A DNA stretch of 35,804 nt, from assembly GCA_022843225.1 (NCBI GenBank), contig JALHOC010000001.1, positions 20,970-56,773 of the forward strand, written 5' to 3'. The notes under the pieces are model-generated. The model did no database searches. It was not told where the DNA came from and worked only from the letters and a program-made list of their open reading frames with translations. A program made the translations under genes and the position numbers. The stretch is from Hyphomonadaceae bacterium (GTDB lineage: Bacteria; Pseudomonadota; Alphaproteobacteria; Caulobacterales; Aquidulcibacteraceae). Positions 25,207-33,195 of the stretch are shown piece by piece. How positions within the stretch are numbered: the first letter of the stretch is position 1; each line of letters starts with the position of its first letter.

Positions 25207-28200
25207 GGGGCGACTGGGGGCACCGTTTGCGGCGCGTCTTCGGTTTGGGCGAGCGTTTCGGTTTCTGCGGCGGGTTCTGGCGCAAGAGCATGCGCGCCGC
25301 CGCTCGTGGACGCGGGCTCGCGCTGCGGGAGCGGCTCGAAGATGCGCCGCAAGATGCCGGGCGTCAGTGCCGACACTGGGTTGACGCCAACGCGCGGCTC
25401 GCCGGCGGCGCCGTTGATCGAATAGGTCATGCCGAAGACGCCTTCGCCACGGCGCGAAACCAGGAGGTCGCCGATGACAGGGACTTGACCCAACATCGAA
25501 AGATTGAGCATCGGCGATGGCGCGACCACGCCGTCGATGTCGAGGTCGTCGCGCGCAATGTCATAAGCGCCTGACCCTGTCAGACCCAGAGACGGTCCGC
25601 GCATCGCCCCGTCGGTGAACGCCAAGCGATTGTTCGCGTACGTCATCCGCGCTTCCATGTTGGAGAAGCCGATGCCGTCGCCGTTGAGCATCTCGACAAG
25701 TCCCGTGAGCGAGCCTGCCGAGGACAAGAGCCGCGCCATCGCCGGCAAGCGCACCACTTGGAAATTCCGCATCTGCACGTCAAAGCGCGCTGTGGATGGA
25801 GGGCCGGTGCGCCAATCGCCTTCGGCGCGCGCCGTGCCGCCGACAACATTTTCCGCGCCGGTGAGCGCGCGAACGGCGAACCCGGCGTCGTCGGAGTTGA
25901 AGAGTATGCGTCCGTCCGCGCGATCGGGACGGGGCCCGAGCCCCAGTGTGAACGCGCGCCCACCAGGGGATGCGCCCGTGACGGTCAGCATCGCCAGCGC
26001 ACCGCGAGAGGTGTTGAGGTTCACGCGCGCATCCGTGAGAGTGGCGCCGCCGCGCATCTTCAAACGGTCAACCACGACGCTGGCGCGCAACGGCGCAGGC
26101 GCTGCCGCGCGGCCAGCGCCTGGTGTTGTCGCGGCAGGCTGACCCGCGCTCATGAACGGCGCTGCATCAAACAATGGTCCACGCACCTGCACATCAAGCC
26201 CGCCATCGTCAGCGCGGGTGGCGTTGATGCGTGCGTCGGAGCGACCTTCCACAGCGAGCCGCGCGAATTCGGCTTCGACAATGCGATCATCCCGCGCCAG
26301 GCGCACGCGCCCCTGCGCGGTCAGCCCGCCGCCGCGCGCATCGAGATTGGAAAAGATAAGCCCGCCATCTGTGGCGCGCTCCACGTTGAACCGCGCTGTG
26401 GCGGCGATTCCGGCGCGCTTGGTCCAGAACGAGAAGGGTGATTCCACCGCTGCATTGGTGAGATCGATTTCGATGCGTGCGTTGTCGACATCAAAGCCGC
26501 GACCCTCGCCGGTAACGGTGAGTCCGAGGCGACCCTGCGCGTACTCCGCCACCGGATAACCCAAGCGTTCTAGGTCATTGGCGTCGAAATCGCCGGCGAT
26601 TTGGTATTCCGAAGATGAGCCTGCGCGGCGGCCGATATGTTCGGTCCAACGCACGTTCTGGATATTCGAGCCGCCCACGCGGATCGGACCGGACACGGTG
26701 ATGGCGCGTTGATCGCCGCGAACCTGCAGCTGGCCGTTGGATAAGGCGACGCGTCGCGTCGACATCGTGCCGGCAAAGTCGCGGATCGCGCCGTCCACGG
26801 CGAAACGCCAATCTTCAAAGCGGACCTCGCGTTTGGTGGGGCGTTGCAGGCGTAGATTGATCGTCCCGCGACCGCTCGCGCTCGCCGCGTCCACAGGCAG
26901 CCGTTCTCCCAGACCAAGCGGCTCCTGGTAGAGCAGCTCAAGCATGTGACGCGCATCGCCGTCCGCGCGGCCAGAAATCGTGAGCATCGCGCCTTCCGGT
27001 TTAAAGCGCGGAATGTCAATGCGGCCATTGGTTATGCTAAGCGTGTTGAGGCGCGCTTCCGGTACCGTCATTTCGAAGCGGTTGCCGCGAAGCACAGCGC
27101 TAGCGCGTGCGCCCATGACCGGCGACATGGTCGAGATAAAGCGCAATTGGCCACCCGCGACGTTGAAGCGAACATCTACGGCGCGGTCGGGGAGGGCTGG
27201 TGCGGCGAGATCGCCGGGGCGCAGATCAAGCCGGGCCGTTAGGTCTGTGACTTGTCCCGCCTCCAGGCCACGCGCCATGAACGCGCGCGCGCCCTCGCCC
27301 AAGCCGATCGGCCAAGCCAGGATCAGCGGCCGCGCCTCGATCGCACCCTCCGAAGCGGCTTCCAATTCGATGCCTGTATGGGTGTCGGCGCCGACCTCGC
27401 GCCAGTAGAGCCGGCCTCGCCCTGAAAGCGCCCCGCCGCCAATGTCGGCGCGCAAGCGCTCGAAGCGGATCGCGCGCTCGCTTGAGACGACCGCGCCCAC
27501 CGCTTGAATGTTTAAGAGCGAAATCGGCTCGGCGAACGTGCCCGGCACATCAAGCCGCATGGAGGGCAAGGTGATGTTGAAGGCCGCGGGTTGGTCCGGC
27601 GCTGCGTTGAAGATCGCGGAGACGTTCCGCAGCCTAGCCTCGCCATTGATGCGCGTGCGGTCCCCGGCGAAGCTTAGTTCGTTGATCACGAGTTCGTCGC
27701 TCTCAACGTCGTAATTGCCGTGCACGCGCCCGCCATCGAGGCTGAAGCGACCACCCGCCATGTCAGCGGCGCCGCGTCCGAACACAGCTTCGCCTTCAAA
27801 ACGGCTCACGCCTGCATCGCGGTCGAGCGCGATTGAGATTGTCGCCGTCAGCGGAGCGTCGAGCCCAGCGAATGGGCCAAGCGCTGCCTGTGAAAACAGC
27901 GCGCGCGGGCGCACGTTCTCGGCGCTGAACTCAACGACCGCCGATTGGAATCGCGTGTCCGTGGTGACGCGAAGGCTTGTTGGCGAGCCGCCTTCGACGC
28001 CTTCAACGCTGACGTCGGCAACGAGCGCGAGCGATCCGCCCTGGCGTGCGAGTTGGAGGCTCGCGTCCCGACCGGTCCAACGGCCGCCGCCTTGGTCATC
28101 GACAATTGTAAGTGCCGCGCCGCGAATGCTCAGCGCGCGAAGCCCGCCGCCGGCGCCAACGGGGCGGAACGCTTTTTCGAGGCTATCGAGGATGCGCGCC

Positions 28201-28682
28201 ACACGCTCTTCGAGCGTTTCGTTTGGTGGGGGCGCTGGGATGATGATGTCGGCGGCCGCGCCCTCGGGGCCAAAAGCCACGTGCACTTCCCCGTCAAGCT
28301 TGCGGGTGAAGGTCAGTGCGCCGCCGATGAACTCCGCGCGCACAACCGAGACTCTGCCTAACAGGAGCGAGGCCAAGCCGAGTTCAATGCGAGCCTCATC
28401 TGGCCGGGAGAGCACGCCGCCGAGCCCGTCTTCGATCGAGACATTCAGCGCGCGCAGCTCGATCGCTGTTCCATTGGGGCTCAGCGCCAACACGACGCGC
28501 TCAATCCCAACCGGGCGTCCTCCGCGGGCGGCGCTGAGTTCGGCTTGGACGGTTTCACGGATGAAGGAGAGTTCAATGGGGCCTTGCGAGAGCCGCCACC
28601 ATGCTACCCCGAGCCCGATCACCAAAGCGGCGATCAGGCCGAGAACGATTTCGACGGCAATCAGCGTCGAGCGGCGTATCAT
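25203..28682 (-). CDS. Large AsmA/YhdP-like (DUF3971 + AsmA-like C-terminal) envelope protein
   Basis: An 1159-residue inner-membrane-anchored periplasmic protein. One N-terminal helix (about 8-29, [23 protein letters not shown]) is followed by a very long beta-rich region of repeated short strands, as in YhdP and other AsmA-clan proteins. The C-terminal part ([57 protein letters not shown]) is the conserved AsmA-like C-terminal signature. The family forms hydrophobic-grooved bridges that carry phospholipids to the outer membrane. A disordered Pro/Ala/Glu tail ends it. ATG 28682 has GGAG 8 nt upstream. It is divergent from bcp (123 bp between starts) and convergent with prfB. Confidence 0.85.
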   Translation of the reverse strand: MIRRSTLIAVEIVLGLIAALVIGLGVAWWRLSQGPIELSFIRETVQAELSAARGGRPVGIERVVLALSPNGTAIELRALNVSIEDGLGGVLSRPDEARIELGLASLLLGRVSVVRAEFIGGALTFTRKLDGEVHVAFGPEGAAADIIIPAPPPNETLEERVARILDSLEKAFRPVGAGGGLRALSIRGAALTIVDDQGGGRWTGRDASLQLARQGGSLALVADVSVEGVEGGSPTSLRVTTDTRFQSAVVEFSAENVRPRALFSQAALGPFAGLDAPLTATISIALDRDAGVSRFEGEAVFGRGAADMAGGRFSLDGGRVHGNYDVESDELVINELSFAGDRTRINGEARLRNVSAIFNAAPDQPAAFNITLPSMRLDVPGTFAEPISLLNIQAVGAVVSSERAIRFERLRADIGGGALSGRGRLYWREVGADTHTGIELEAASEGAIEARPLILAWPIGLGEGARAFMARGLEAGQVTDLTARLDLRPGDLAAPALPDRAVDVRFNVAGGQLRFISTMSPVMGARASAVLRGNRFEMTVPEARLNTLSITNGRIDIPRFKPEGAMLTISGRADGDARHMLELLYQEPLGLGERLPVDAASASGRGTINLRLQRPTKREVRFEDWRFAVDGAIRDFAGTMSTRRVALSNGQLQVRGDQRAITVSGPIRVGGSNIQNVRWTEHIGRRAGSSSEYQIAGDFDANDLERLGYPVAEYAQGRLGLTVTGEGRGFDVDNARIEIDLTNAAVESPFSFWTKRAGIAATARFNVERATDGGLIFSNLDARGGGLTAQGRVRLARDDRIVEAEFARLAVEGRSDARINATRADDGGLDVQVRGPLFDAAPFMSAGQPAATTPGAGRAAAPAPLRASVVVDRLKMRGGATLTDARVNLNTSRGALAMLTVTGASPGGRAFTLGLGPRPDRADGRILFNSDDAGFAVRALTGAENVVGGTARAEGDWRTGPPSTARFDVQMRNFQVVRLPAMARLLSSAGSLTGLVEMLNGDGIGFSNMEARMTYANNRLAFTDGAMRGPSLGLTGSGAYDIARDDLDIDGVVAPSPMLNLSMLGQVPVIGDLLVSRRGEGVFGMTYSINGAAGEPRVGVNPVSALTPGILRRIFEPLPQREPASTSGGAHALAPEPAAETETLAQTEDAPQTVPPVAP

Positions 28683-28805
28683 CGCCTCATCTCCGACGCC
28701 CCTCGGCGGTATCTAGCGCGAATGGCGAAGGTGACGCAAAGCACGTTTTCAGCGCCGCCGTCATGACGGGCGAAGCGCCCCAACCCGAAGACCGGGAGAA
28801 CCGAT

Positions 28806-29276
28806 GTGGCCAAAGAACTCAAACCTGGCGACCCCGCACCCCTATTCGATCTCCCGACGGCCGGGGGAGGGCGCGTCAGTCTCGCCAGCCTGAAGGGCAA
28901 GCGGGTCGTTCTCTATTTTTACCCGAAGGACGACACGCCGGGTTGTACCACCGAAGCCCTAAACTTCACTGAAAAAGCCAAGCAGTTCAAAGCTAAGAAG
29001 GTCGAGATCATCGGGGTTTCCCGTGACAGCGTCGCCAAGCATGAGAAATTCGCCGTCAAACATGCCCTAACCATTACCCTTGCCTCGGACGAAGATGGGG
29101 CGGTTTGCGGGCTTTATGGCGTCTGGGTGGAGAAAACGCTGTACGGCAAGCGCTACATGGGCGTGGAGCGGGCGACCTTCCTGATCGACGCCCATGGCCG
29201 GCTGGACCGGGTCTGGCGTCAGGTCAAAGTGAAGGGTCATGTGGATGACGTGCTCGCCGCGCTCAAAGCCACCTAG
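28806..29276 (+). CDS. bcp: Bcp-type thioredoxin-dependent peroxiredoxin
   Basis: A 156-residue peroxiredoxin of the BCP/PrxQ group that reduces hydroperoxides. The peroxidatic cysteine is in YFYPKDDTPGCTTEA (about C47), with the usual T-P-G-C-T motif. Many PrxQ proteins have the resolving Cys five residues later; here that position is Leu (TEALNF). The only other Cys is in GAVCGLYG (about C99), which matches the alternative resolving position, otherwise the enzyme is 1-Cys. The start is GTG 28806 with GGGAG about 8 nt before it; the ATG two bases earlier is out of frame. About 190 bp separate it from lmdC. Confidence 0.95.
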   Translation: MAKELKPGDPAPLFDLPTAGGGRVSLASLKGKRVVLYFYPKDDTPGCTTEALNFTEKAKQFKAKKVEIIGVSRDSVAKHEKFAVKHALTITLASDEDGAVCGLYGVWVEKTLYGKRYMGVERATFLIDAHGRLDRVWRQVKVKGHVDDVLAALKAT

Positions 29277-29333
29277 ACCATATCGCCATTTTTTCCTCGA
29301 TTTGGCGCTGGTTTGGTTGAATTTCGGCTCTTC

Positions 29334-29366
29334 GCCGTTAACGACTCTGAAATTCCTGTAAACGGC
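29334..29366. promoter_or_regulatory. Imperfect inverted repeat upstream of lmdC
   Basis: GCCGTTAAC (29334-29342) and GTAAACGGC (29358-29366) are complementary at 8 of 9 positions, separated by 15 nt. They sit about 100 bp before the lmdC start in a 188-bp gap with no gene. A hairpin with a long loop or a dimeric regulator site are both possible. No regulator is identified. Confidence 0.3.
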
Positions 29367-29464
29367 AGTCACACCCTGTTGCAATTCGTGAGCGTTTCAT
29401 GTTGGATCGAACTTGGCGGGGCTATCGGGCATAGTTTTTTGGGTTTACGGGCGGTGGTCGGACA

Positions 29465-30700
29465 ATGAGCCAGTTCGGATCGCGGGCGCGAGCGTATTTC
29501 GATCGCATGTTCCCGGAGCGTCAAATTTATCACCGCAGCGGCGGGACGGTTAGATACGTCTCGTTGTCGCCGAGTAAGCAAGCCTTGCTGGCGCTGAGCG
29601 CCGTGGGCCTCGCGGGCTGGTGCGTCTATGCGACCACTAATACCGTGCTGGAAGGTCCCCAGGCGACAGCCAGCAACGCGGAAATCGAGCGTGAGCGCGC
29701 GAAATATGACCGCTGGCTCAACGAATCCCGCGCTCAAGCCGCAGCTTCCCAAGCGATGCTTGAAGAGCGTACGCGCCAGTTTGATCGCGCCACCGCCGAC
29801 TTTGAGAGCCGCCACGAAGTGCTCCGCTCGCTTCTGGAATATGCTGGTGGCTCTGGCCTCCAACTGGCGGCGAACCGTCCGATCGAGCGCGATGGCGCTC
29901 GGATCATCATGGCGGCTTCCATTGATGAGGCAGAGCCGCGTCAGTCGCGTGCGCTGGCCTCTGAGCCTTATCAGGTTACCACTGTTGGGTTCCGCGCCCG
30001 CACCGAGCGCCTCGAGGGCGATCAAGAACAAACGCTTGCCGAGCTTGAGGATCAGGTCTCCGAGAGCAGCGAGCAAGTCCGTGGCGTGTTGCGCCTGACG
30101 GGCGTCTCCATGGCGTCTTTGACTGGTGAGGAAGCCGATGGCGGAACAGGCGGCCCCTTGGTGCCGCAAGATTTCGTCGCCTATTTGCGCGAGAGCGGCT
30201 TGAACCCGCAATTTGCGGATCGCGTCGCCCAGGTCGCCGCCCGAGTTACAGAGTCGCGCCGGTTGAACGATATCGCGAGCTCGACGCCTTTGGCGCCGCC
30301 GGTGGCCGTAGATTACCGCGAGACCTCAGGCTACGGGCAACGCATGGACCCCTTTACGGGTCGCCCGGCATTCCATTCCGGCTTGGATCTGGCTGCGTTT
30401 GAGCGTGCGCCGGTCGTCGCCACGTCTCCGGGTGTGGTGTCCTTCGCGGGCACGAAGTCTGGCTACGGCTACACCGTTGAGATCGACCACGGACACGGCT
30501 TCAAGACCCGCTACGCCCATCTGCGCGATATCCAAGTCGAGCGAGGCGACCGGGTCGCGATTGGGCAGCGCGTCGGCTCCATGGGCTCGACTGGCCGCAG
30601 TACGGCCACACACCTCCATTACGAGGTTTGGTTCCGCGGCAGGGCGGTTGACCCTGTGAATTTCTTGAGGGCAGGACGGCATGTTCACGAACAAGGGTAG
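29465..30700 (+). CDS. lmdC: LmdC-type M23 peptidoglycan endopeptidase (bactofilin partner)
   Basis: A 411-residue membrane-anchored hydrolase. A cytoplasmic N-terminus (residues 1-39, containing FPERQIYHRSGGTVRYVSLS) is followed by one membrane helix (about 40-57), a periplasmic coiled coil (about 65-130 and 170-200), and a C-terminal M23/LytM domain. The zinc site is intact: H304-x-G-x-D308 (FHSGLDL) and H383-x-H385 (THLHYEV), as is the middle HGHGFKTRYAHL. LmdC-type peptidases in Hyphomonas and Caulobacter work with bactofilin to direct stalk or local wall growth, and the conserved cytoplasmic stretch is the likely bactofilin contact. The bactofilin gene starts 20 nt before its stop, implying translational coupling. 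Confidence 0.9.
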   Translation: MSQFGSRARAYFDRMFPERQIYHRSGGTVRYVSLSPSKQALLALSAVGLAGWCVYATTNTVLEGPQATASNAEIERERAKYDRWLNESRAQAAASQAMLEERTRQFDRATADFESRHEVLRSLLEYAGGSGLQLAANRPIERDGARIIMAASIDEAEPRQSRALASEPYQVTTVGFRARTERLEGDQEQTLAELEDQVSESSEQVRGVLRLTGVSMASLTGEEADGGTGGPLVPQDFVAYLRESGLNPQFADRVAQVAARVTESRRLNDIASSTPLAPPVAVDYRETSGYGQRMDPFTGRPAFHSGLDLAAFERAPVVATSPGVVSFAGTKSGYGYTVEIDHGHGFKTRYAHLRDIQVERGDRVAIGQRVGSMGSTGRSTATHLHYEVWFRGRAVDPVNFLRAGRHVHEQG

Positions 30701-31217
30701 ACCGGCGGATTCAATGCCTGCGATGCCCGAACCCGTGCCCCAACGCCGCCAGCCCAGTCGCCCCGGAATTGCATCGATCATCGCCAATGGCGTGAAGATC
30801 ACCGGGACTATTGACGCTGACGGCGCCGAGATTCAGGTTGATGGCGAGATCGAAGGCAATGTGCGCGGAGGCTCTCTGACCGTTGGCGACACGGGCATGG
30901 TCAAAGGCGACGTGGTGTCCGAGAGCGTGACAGTTCACGGGCGCGTTGAAGGTTCGGTTCGCGCCCGCAAGGTCGTTCTCGCGCGTAATGCGCATGTGCT
31001 TGGCGATATCGTGCACCAATCCCTCTCCGTGGAGATGGGCGCGGTGTTCGAAGGCCAGTGTCGCTATCTGCAGGATCCGCTCTCGCAGTCGGGACCAGGA
31101 ACGCCAGCCGCGCCGCCCGCCGCCTCGCCGGCCTCATCGTTCGGCGGGTCTGTGTTCGGCGAGCCACGTGACGACCGCATGATGTCGGGCGTCGTGGTGA
31201 CGGGTGCGTCAAGCTAA
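30681..31217 (+). CDS. bacA: Bactofilin (BacA-type cytoskeletal protein)
   Basis: A 178-residue bactofilin that polymerises into nucleotide-free filaments on the inner membrane. The central DUF583 beta-helix (about 31-130) has regular short strands: GVKITGTIDADGAEIQVDGEIEGNVRGGSLTVGDTGMVKGDVVSESVTVHGRVEGSVRARKVVLARNAHVLGDIVHQSLSVEMGAVFEG would be one block, described here in parts by its repeated G-x-(I/V) turns. Pro-rich flexible ends flank it, and the N-terminus (MFTNKG) could contact membrane. The start overlaps lmdC by 20 nt and has a GGCAGGAC ribosome site. A strong terminator follows. The overlap with lmdC is the best evidence that the two products act together in localised wall synthesis. 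Confidence 0.94.
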   Translation: MFTNKGRPADSMPAMPEPVPQRRQPSRPGIASIIANGVKITGTIDADGAEIQVDGEIEGNVRGGSLTVGDTGMVKGDVVSESVTVHGRVEGSVRARKVVLARNAHVLGDIVHQSLSVEMGAVFEGQCRYLQDPLSQSGPGTPAAPPAASPASSFGGSVFGEPRDDRMMSGVVVTGASS

Positions 31218-31243
31218 TTCAGTTTGGGTTAGACTAGAAACTC

Positions 31244-31273
31244 AAGGGCCTGGCGAGAGCCGGGCCTTTTTCT
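31244..31273 (+). terminator. Rho-independent terminator after the bactofilin gene
   Basis: An 11-bp stem (31244-31254 with 31259-31269, including two G-T pairs) with a GAGA loop runs into five T residues (31267-31271) and CTT. It closes the lmdC-bacA operon 26 nt after the stop codon. Confidence 0.9.
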
Positions 31274-31330
31274 TGTGCTGAAGCACAACTACGCCCTTAA
31301 GGCTAGGCGCACTTATTCGTGAGAGAAAAC

Positions 31331-31405
31331 TGGCTCCGCGGGTAGGATTCGAACCTACGACCAGCCGGTTAACAGCCGGCTGCTCTACCACTGAGCTACC
31401 GCGGA
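31331..31405 (-). tRNA. tRNA-Asn (anticodon GUU)
   Basis: A complete 75-nt cloverleaf on the minus strand. Acceptor stem TCCGCGG pairs with CCGCGGA, the discriminator is G, and CCA is encoded. The D-arm is GCTCAGTGGTAGAGC, the anticodon stem AGCCGGCT/AGCCGGCT region presents loop CTGTTAA with anticodon GTT, and the T-arm contains GGTTCGAATCC. No own terminator is seen immediately downstream on this strand. Confidence 0.96.
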
Positions 31406-31495
31406 TCAGGGTAAGGCGCGCTTCCTATCAAGTTCGACCCGCCGGGGAAAGGGTCTGAGTGAAGCTTTCCCCTTCATAGCGCATCGGCGTTGTAG

Positions 31496-31524
31496 AAAAA
31501 CGAGGGCCCCTTTCGGGGCCCTCG
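31496..31524 (-). terminator. Rho-independent terminator downstream of tRNA-Cys
   Basis: A perfect 10-bp stem, CGAGGGCCCC with GGGGCCCTCG, and a GAAA tetraloop on the minus strand are followed by TTTTT (31500 down to 31496). It lies about 120 nt past the tRNA-Cys 3' end and 90 nt before tRNA-Asn, so it separates the two tRNA units. Confidence 0.92.
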
Positions 31525-31645
31525 AAGGCGTTGGGTATGGTGGGGTGTCTCCAAGGGAAGACATTGTGAATATGAAGCTAATCGGTAAAGAACGCGTTAA
31601 TGGCAAACGCGCCATTCATCGAGCTTGCTGAAGCTTGAAGAGAGT
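31525..31645 (-). other. tRNA-Cys trailer / possible small RNA or tiny ORF
   Basis: This 121-nt stretch sits between tRNA-Cys and its terminator. On the minus strand it holds a perfect hairpin CGCGTT-N7-AACGCG (31593-31611) overlapping a 13-codon ORF (MNGAFAINAFFTD) with no clear ribosome site. A weak promoter-like pair, TTGCCA and GATTAG spaced 17, could drive an RNA of about 100 nt ending at the terminator. Most simply it is the tRNA 3' trailer. Confidence 0.3.
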
Positions 31646-31719
31646 TGGAGGCCTCGCCCGGAATCGAACCGGGGTGCACGGATTTGCAATCCGCTGCGTC
31701 ACCACTCCGCCACGAGGCC
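31646..31719 (-). tRNA. tRNA-Cys (anticodon GCA)
   Basis: A 74-nt cloverleaf on the minus strand. Acceptor stem GGCCTCG pairs with CGAGGCC, the discriminator is U73 (the tRNA-Cys identity base), and CCA is encoded. The anticodon stem GGATT/AATCC surrounds loop TTGCAAA with anticodon GCA. The T-arm contains GGTTCGATTCC. It is divergent from the PIMT-like gene at 31829. Confidence 0.96.
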
Positions 31720-31828
31720 GCCTGGAGGCGGGGATCGGTTCCTAGGGCGGTTCCGTGTCGGCGACAAGGCGCCGCTTGCGGCGGGCGGCGGGCGGGCTTA
31801 ACGGGAACCCGCAACAAGGAAGATACGA

Positions 31829-32479
31829 ATGGATCTCGCGCGCGCCCGCGACTTCATGGTGGAGAGCCAAGTCCGCACCAGCGACGTGACGGACATGCGC
31901 GTTCTGGAAGCTATGCGGACGCTGCCGCGCGAGCGCTTCGCGCCAGCGCAGAAGCGAGCTTTGGCTTACGCTGATCTCGAACTTGAAGTCGCTCCAGGTC
32001 GCACGCTGCTGCGGCCGCGCGACCTTGCCAAGCTTATCCAGGGGCTGGCGCCGAAACCGAATGAGCGCGCGCTTGAGATCGCGGGCGCCACAGGCTATGG
32101 CGCTGCGCTCTTGGCGCATTGCTGCCGAGAAGTCGTCTCGCTCGACCCAGATCCCAATATTTCCTTCGCGGCGCGTGCGGCGCTTGAGTCGGTTGGCGTC
32201 GCGAACGCCAAAACAGTATCCACGCCTACCGTGGATGGGTGGCGCGATGAAGCGCCGTATGAGGTGATTTTGCTCAATGGCGCGGCCGAGTTCGTTCCAG
32301 AGTCGTGGCTCGCACAATTGGCTGACGGGGGGCGGCTAGGCGTTATTGTGCGGCAAGGGCAAGCTGGCGCTGCACGCATCTACGCGAAATCAGGCGGCGC
32401 GATTGCATACCGCGTCGCGTTCGACGCCGCGCCGCCGCTCGCGCCGGGACTTGAGAAGCCGCCGGCCTTTGCATTCTGA
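31829..32479 (+). CDS. PIMT-like methyltransferase family protein (divergent)
   Basis: A 216-residue protein of the protein-L-isoaspartate methyltransferase family. The N-terminus RDFMVESQVRTSDVTDMRVLEAMRTLPRERFAP is typical. The SAM motif I is altered to ALEIAGATGYGAALLAH (normally LEIGTGSGYQAA). The substrate loop that carries Q-T-I-S-x-P in active PIMT reads GRTLLRPRDLAKLI, so isoaspartyl repair is doubtful. SAM binding may persist (VVSLDPDP follows motif I). A true Pcm is encoded at 6121. In Caulobacter, as I recall, a similar gene lies upstream of a tolC homologue and popZ; here popZ follows directly with no tolC. The ATG has AAGGAAG upstream. Confidence 0.83.
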   Translation: MDLARARDFMVESQVRTSDVTDMRVLEAMRTLPRERFAPAQKRALAYADLELEVAPGRTLLRPRDLAKLIQGLAPKPNERALEIAGATGYGAALLAHCCREVVSLDPDPNISFAARAALESVGVANAKTVSTPTVDGWRDEAPYEVILLNGAAEFVPESWLAQLADGGRLGVIVRQGQAGAARIYAKSGGAIAYRVAFDAAPPLAPGLEKPPAFAF

Positions 32480-32501
32480 TCCGCGCGCGCAACGAAAGCC
32501 T

Positions 32502-32516
32502 TTAACGATCTCTTAT
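32502..32516 (+). promoter_or_regulatory. Candidate CtrA-type box upstream of popZ
   Basis: TTAA-N7-TTAT (TTAACGATCTCTTAT) matches the CtrA consensus TTAA-N7-TTAA at 7 of 8 fixed positions. It lies 110 bp before the popZ start, in the 146-bp gap after the PIMT-like gene. CtrA is the cell-cycle master regulator of this group. One near-match can arise by chance, so this is tentative. Confidence 0.3.
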
Positions 32517-32525
32517 CCCGGTCAG

Positions 32526-32545
32526 CGCACACAAGCTCGTGTGCG
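32526..32545 (+). other. Hairpin in the popZ upstream region
   Basis: CGCACAC-AAGCTC-GTGTGCG is a perfect 7-bp stem with a 6-nt loop, 81 bp before the popZ start. It is followed by TTGATTC, too few T residues for a strong terminator. It could attenuate read-through from the PIMT-like gene or be a palindromic regulator site. Confidence 0.4.
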
Positions 32546-32625
32546 TTGATTCAAATTGCGTCCATTCAGATGGGGAATCAGCGCAAATGGTGATCAACGA
32601 ACTTTGATCTTGCGTGAGGTTTCAG

Positions 32626-33093
32626 ATGGCGGCTCAGGAACAACAAGCTGAACCTTCCATGGAAGAAATTCTGGCTTCCATTCGCAGAATCATTTCCGAG
32701 GAAGATCAAACGGCGCCGGAGCCAGTGCTTGATCTGACGCAGAAGGAAGAAGCCGCGCCTGCGTTCGACGAAGAAGATGACATCGTCTTCGAGGCGGCCT
32801 CTGAGCCCGAGCCCGCTCCAGTCGCTCGATCGCCGGCGCCAATCGCCCCGCCCGTGATGGAGGCCCCTGCGGAGCCCATTCTATCAACGCCCACAGCCAA
32901 CGCAGCGGCAGGCGCGCTCGCGCGCCTCGCTGGTACGCTCCGCATCGCCGATACGGAAGGTCAGACCGTAGAGGGCGTGGTGCGCGAGCTTCTGAAGCCG
33001 ATGCTGAAGGATTGGCTCGACCGGAACCTGCCGGCGATCGTTGAAAGCCGCGTCGAAGCGGAGCTGGAGCGGATCGCGCGCATGGCGCGCTAA
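32626..33093 (+). CDS. popZ: PopZ polar organising protein (DUF2497)
   Basis: A 155-residue PopZ. In Caulobacter, PopZ forms a polar condensate that tethers the ParB-parS centromere and recruits cell-cycle kinases. The N-terminal client-binding helix is intact (residues 11-25, SMEEILASIRRIISEE). A disordered, acidic, Pro-rich linker covers about 28-90, shorter than the roughly 80-residue linker in the 177-residue Caulobacter protein. The C-terminal oligomerisation helices (about 96-155) contain VEGVVRELLKPMLKDWLDRNLPAIVESRVEAELERIAR in the expected order. I choose ATG 32626 with GAGG 6 nt upstream over GTG 32614. A terminator follows, then valS, the conserved popZ-valS order. Confidence 0.93.
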   Translation: MAAQEQQAEPSMEEILASIRRIISEEDQTAPEPVLDLTQKEEAAPAFDEEDDIVFEAASEPEPAPVARSPAPIAPPVMEAPAEPILSTPTANAAAGALARLAGTLRIADTEGQTVEGVVRELLKPMLKDWLDRNLPAIVESRVEAELERIARMAR

Positions 33094-33115
33094 CATCCCG
33101 ACATAAGCGATTTCG

Positions 33116-33144
33116 AAACGCCTCGGCTCCTGCCGGGGCGTTTT
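33116..33144 (+). terminator. Rho-independent terminator after popZ
   Basis: A 12-bp stem (33116-33127 with 33132-33143, one T-G pair) with a TCCT loop ends in TTTT. It lies 22 nt after the popZ stop and 52 nt before valS, so valS probably has its own promoter. Confidence 0.87.
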
Positions 33145-33195
33145 GCTTTTCGGCTCTTCGCGCGGCGCCGTTGGGCCTGCTATAGCTTCCGGGCA

